DNA of 64,000 nt from Paenibacillus dokdonensis. GTDB lineage: Bacteria > Bacillota > Bacilli > Paenibacillales > Paenibacillaceae. Each line of letters starts with the position of its first letter. Positions within the stretch are counted from its first letter, which is position 1. The stretch spans positions 2,405,939-2,469,938 of the forward strand of contig NZ_STGQ01000001.1 of assembly GCF_004916975.1 (NCBI RefSeq), read 5' to 3'. Positions 62,384 to 64,000 of this stretch are shown one piece after another. The position numbers and the translations under genes are program-made. The notes under the pieces were generated by a model. That model ran no database searches, was not told the DNA's origin, and saw only the letters and a program-made list of their open reading frames with translations.

Positions 62384-63601
62384 GTGAATGCAATAGAACC
62401 ACTACATAAAAACAACGGCTCAATTTCCGCGGGTCGCATGCATAAGACTGATTTACAGGATATCAAAGCATTTATGGAAAGCCATTATGATGAACCGGTA
62501 TCCATTGGACAATTAGCGAAGATGGTCAATATTAGCCCCAAATATTTCGTGGATTTATTCAAAAAAACATTCGGTCAAAGCGCGATGGAATATTTAACGG
62601 ACGTGCGCATTCGTCACGCCAAGCGGTATTTGGCCGAATCAGATGAGCGACTGAGGGATATTGCGAAGAAGGTAGGATACAAGGATGAGTTTTATTTTAG
62701 CCGCAAATTCAAAAAGGAAGTGGGTATGTCCCCTACCGATTTTGCGAAAAATACTACGAAACGCCTCGCAGCATGTTCCTCCCCTGCCATCGGCCATTTG
62801 CTTGCGCTTAACATCATTCCGGAGGCCGCACCTCTTGATCCTAAATGGAGTCCGTATTATTACAACCTCTACAGCAATAAAATTAAATCACATCTTACTC
62901 TCACTAACCCTTATCACAAAATAGCGTTTGACATCAATCTGAACAAGCTTAGCCAAGCGCGACCCGATGTTATCATCGGGTCGGATCACCTTCAGATCGG
63001 AGAGATCAGCAGGCTGAATTCGATTGCTCCGGTTCATTGCATGTCAGTCAAAAAAGGTTGGAGAGATCAACTGCTTGATATTGCTAATTATTTAGACAAA
63101 GAAAACAACGCAAGGCAATGGATTCGCAATTATGAAAGCAAAGTTCAATTTGCGAGGAATCAAATTGAAAATGTGCTGGGCGACGATCGTATTATGGTAT
63201 TAAGGATTTACCAGACACAACTGTTCGTATATCAGAATCGAGGTTTGGAGGAGGTATTGTACGAGGATTTGAATCTCCAAGCAGCTTGCAGCTGAGAGCT
63301 GCAAAGCCAATTGTCTATTACACTACAAGAACTGCAGGAGCTAAACGCAGATCGGATTATGTTGATTGTATGCCCGGAGGCTACAACGCGTAAATACTGG
63401 CTGACATTGCAGCATTCTGCCGGGTGGAAGCAGCTTCAGGCCGTGCAGAACGGTCATGTATATATGATCAGCGCCGATCCTTGGTTTGAGTATTCATCTG
63501 TAGCGATTGCACGGATGCTGGACGAAGCCTTGCTTTTATTTACAGGATATTGTCCAAATGAATATCTGGATTATGGCTATGGTGAATCTTTGACTAAATA
63601 A
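62384..63601 (+). pseudogene. AraC regulator fused to siderophore-binding domain, interrupted by an in-frame TGA
   Basis: The N-terminus has two AraC helix-turn-helices (PVSIGQLAKMVNISPKYFVD, LRDIAKKVGYKDEFYFSRKF), then a FecB-like binding domain (IGHLLALNIIPEAAPLD, ARPDVIIGSDHLQIGEISRL). A TGA at 63293-63295 interrupts the frame after LNLQAACS; the same frame then continues for 101 codons with ADRIMLIVCPEATTRKYW and VYMISADPWFEYSSVA, completing the binding domain. So this is a Btr/YbbB-like iron regulator with a single nonsense codon, or readthrough. GTG start with AAAGGGAG upstream. A Fur box precedes it. Confidence 0.85.
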
Positions 63602-63614
63602 GTTATACTCAAAG

Positions 63615-63633
63615 TCGATTGAGAATCATTATC
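63615..63633 (+). promoter_or_regulatory. Fur box upstream of the final lipoprotein
   Basis: The sequence around TGAGAATCATTATC matches the Fur consensus half TGATAATCATTATC at 13 of 14 positions, just before the AAGGAGG of the next gene. Confidence 0.78.
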
Positions 63634-63651
63634 ATTCAAGGAGGATATATC

Positions 63652-64000
63652 ATGTTAAGACTTTGGGCCAAAAGGGATAAAGGATTGAAGACTCTGTTTT
63701 CGATTCTATTGAGTTGTGTAATACTAGGGGGCTTGCTGGCCGGATGCGGCTCCAAGACTGAGGAGGGGTATGCCGCGTCCGAACAGAAAAATCCGATTGG
63801 AGAAGACAAAGCATCTGCCGAAGGCACCAAAGGGAACAGCGTTGAAGCGATCGAAGAGCGGATCGTAACGGATGAGCTTGGTCACAAGGTCAAGCTACCC
63901 GCTACACCTAAGAACGTAATTGCCCCATATTTGGAAGAATCTCTGTTGAAGTTGGGTATAGTTCCTGTTGCGCGATATTCCAACGTTCATGATGGACATG
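63652..64000 (+). CDS. Siderophore-binding lipoprotein, cut by the window end
   Basis: 116 residues visible. A long basic start, hydrophobic stretch and lipobox LLAGC (Cys about 36), then the mature start of a FecB/PeripBP_2 domain (TDELGHKVKLPATPKNVIAP, LLKLGIVPVARYS). With the Fur box and the preceding AraC/binding-domain gene it forms an iron-siderophore uptake locus that continues beyond the window. AAGGAGG is 8 bases before the ATG. Confidence 0.9.
   Translation, partial: MLRLWAKRDKGLKTLFSILLSCVILGGLLAGCGSKTEEGYAASEQKNPIGEDKASAEGTKGNSVEAIEERIVTDELGHKVKLPATPKNVIAPYLEESLLKLGIVPVARYSNVHDGH

Noticed and set aside
63293..63295. Selenocysteine codon at the in-frame TGA
   Set aside because: The family is not a selenoprotein family, no SECIS-like hairpin is evident right after the codon, and no sel genes are in view; nonsense mutation is simpler.

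Overview
The window looks like a chromosomal segment of a Paenibacillus-type, spore-forming Firmicute. The grounds are strong GGAGG ribosome-binding sites, frequent TTG and GTG starts, S-layer-homology proteins, a CotS-like spore-coat kinase family protein, a class III fructose-1,6-bisphosphatase, LplB/YtcP-type sugar ABC permeases and a Gram-positive heterocycloanthracin-type peptide cluster. Genus is inferred from gene style; there is no rRNA or tRNA in the window.

Region by region. 1-14 kb is a patchwork of mostly single-gene units: DUF4062 protein, M42 aminopeptidase, glycine-zipper protein, alpha/beta hydrolases, RibD-like reductase, SDR, methyltransferase, fbp, a DedA-PAP2 fusion whose phosphatase motifs are all degraded, a YkvA protein and an XRE-TPR regulator with an operator inside its own promoter. 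14.3-16.8 kb is an ECF sigma factor with two tandem DUF4367-like paralogues. 17-26 kb carries a CotS-like protein, two regulator-linked redox units (MerR/Old Yellow Enzyme; HxlR/NAD(P)-binding protein/DUF2269), a MarR gene destroyed by two frameshifts, and an MFS transporter. 26.3-36.8 kb is a coherent alpha-mannoside utilisation locus: GntR-LacI regulator, GH38 alpha-mannosidase, two permeases, binding lipoprotein and two Gfo/Idh/MocA oxidoreductases, with a shared ATATTGAATATA motif upstream of both the regulator and the mannosidase.

40.9-47.0 kb is the centrepiece: a heterocycloanthracin/sonorensin-like azol(in)e peptide (TOMM/LAP) cluster. An 83-residue precursor with 15 cysteines is followed by an ocin-ThiF-like leader-binding (F) protein, a YcaO cyclodehydratase ending in PHPFP, and a SagB-type dehydrogenase. 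A small ORF is translationally coupled to the precursor, and mutually exclusive hairpins sit between precursor and enzymes. No exporter, protease or immunity gene is recognisable. Directly downstream lies a gene-remnant junction and then a Fur-box-controlled FecCD/ATPase/FecB siderophore importer (47.6-50.5 kb).

51-55 kb holds an inward-facing sugar-type operon (ROK regulator, TIM-barrel-like glycosidase candidate, MFS permease). 55.7-64 kb holds a MarR regulator, remnants (IS-type HTH, LysR C-terminus), a two-component system next to an SLH/DUF4822 surface protein, lipoproteins, and a second iron locus: an AraC regulator fused to a siderophore-binding domain interrupted by an in-frame TGA, then a siderophore-binding lipoprotein cut by the window end, each behind a Fur box.

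Across the window there are many strong intrinsic terminators and a dispersed short repeat (TAACGGGCA flanking a terminator hairpin). Decayed genes are concentrated around 3.0-3.4, 22.7-23.5, 47.0-47.4 and 57.0-57.5 kb.
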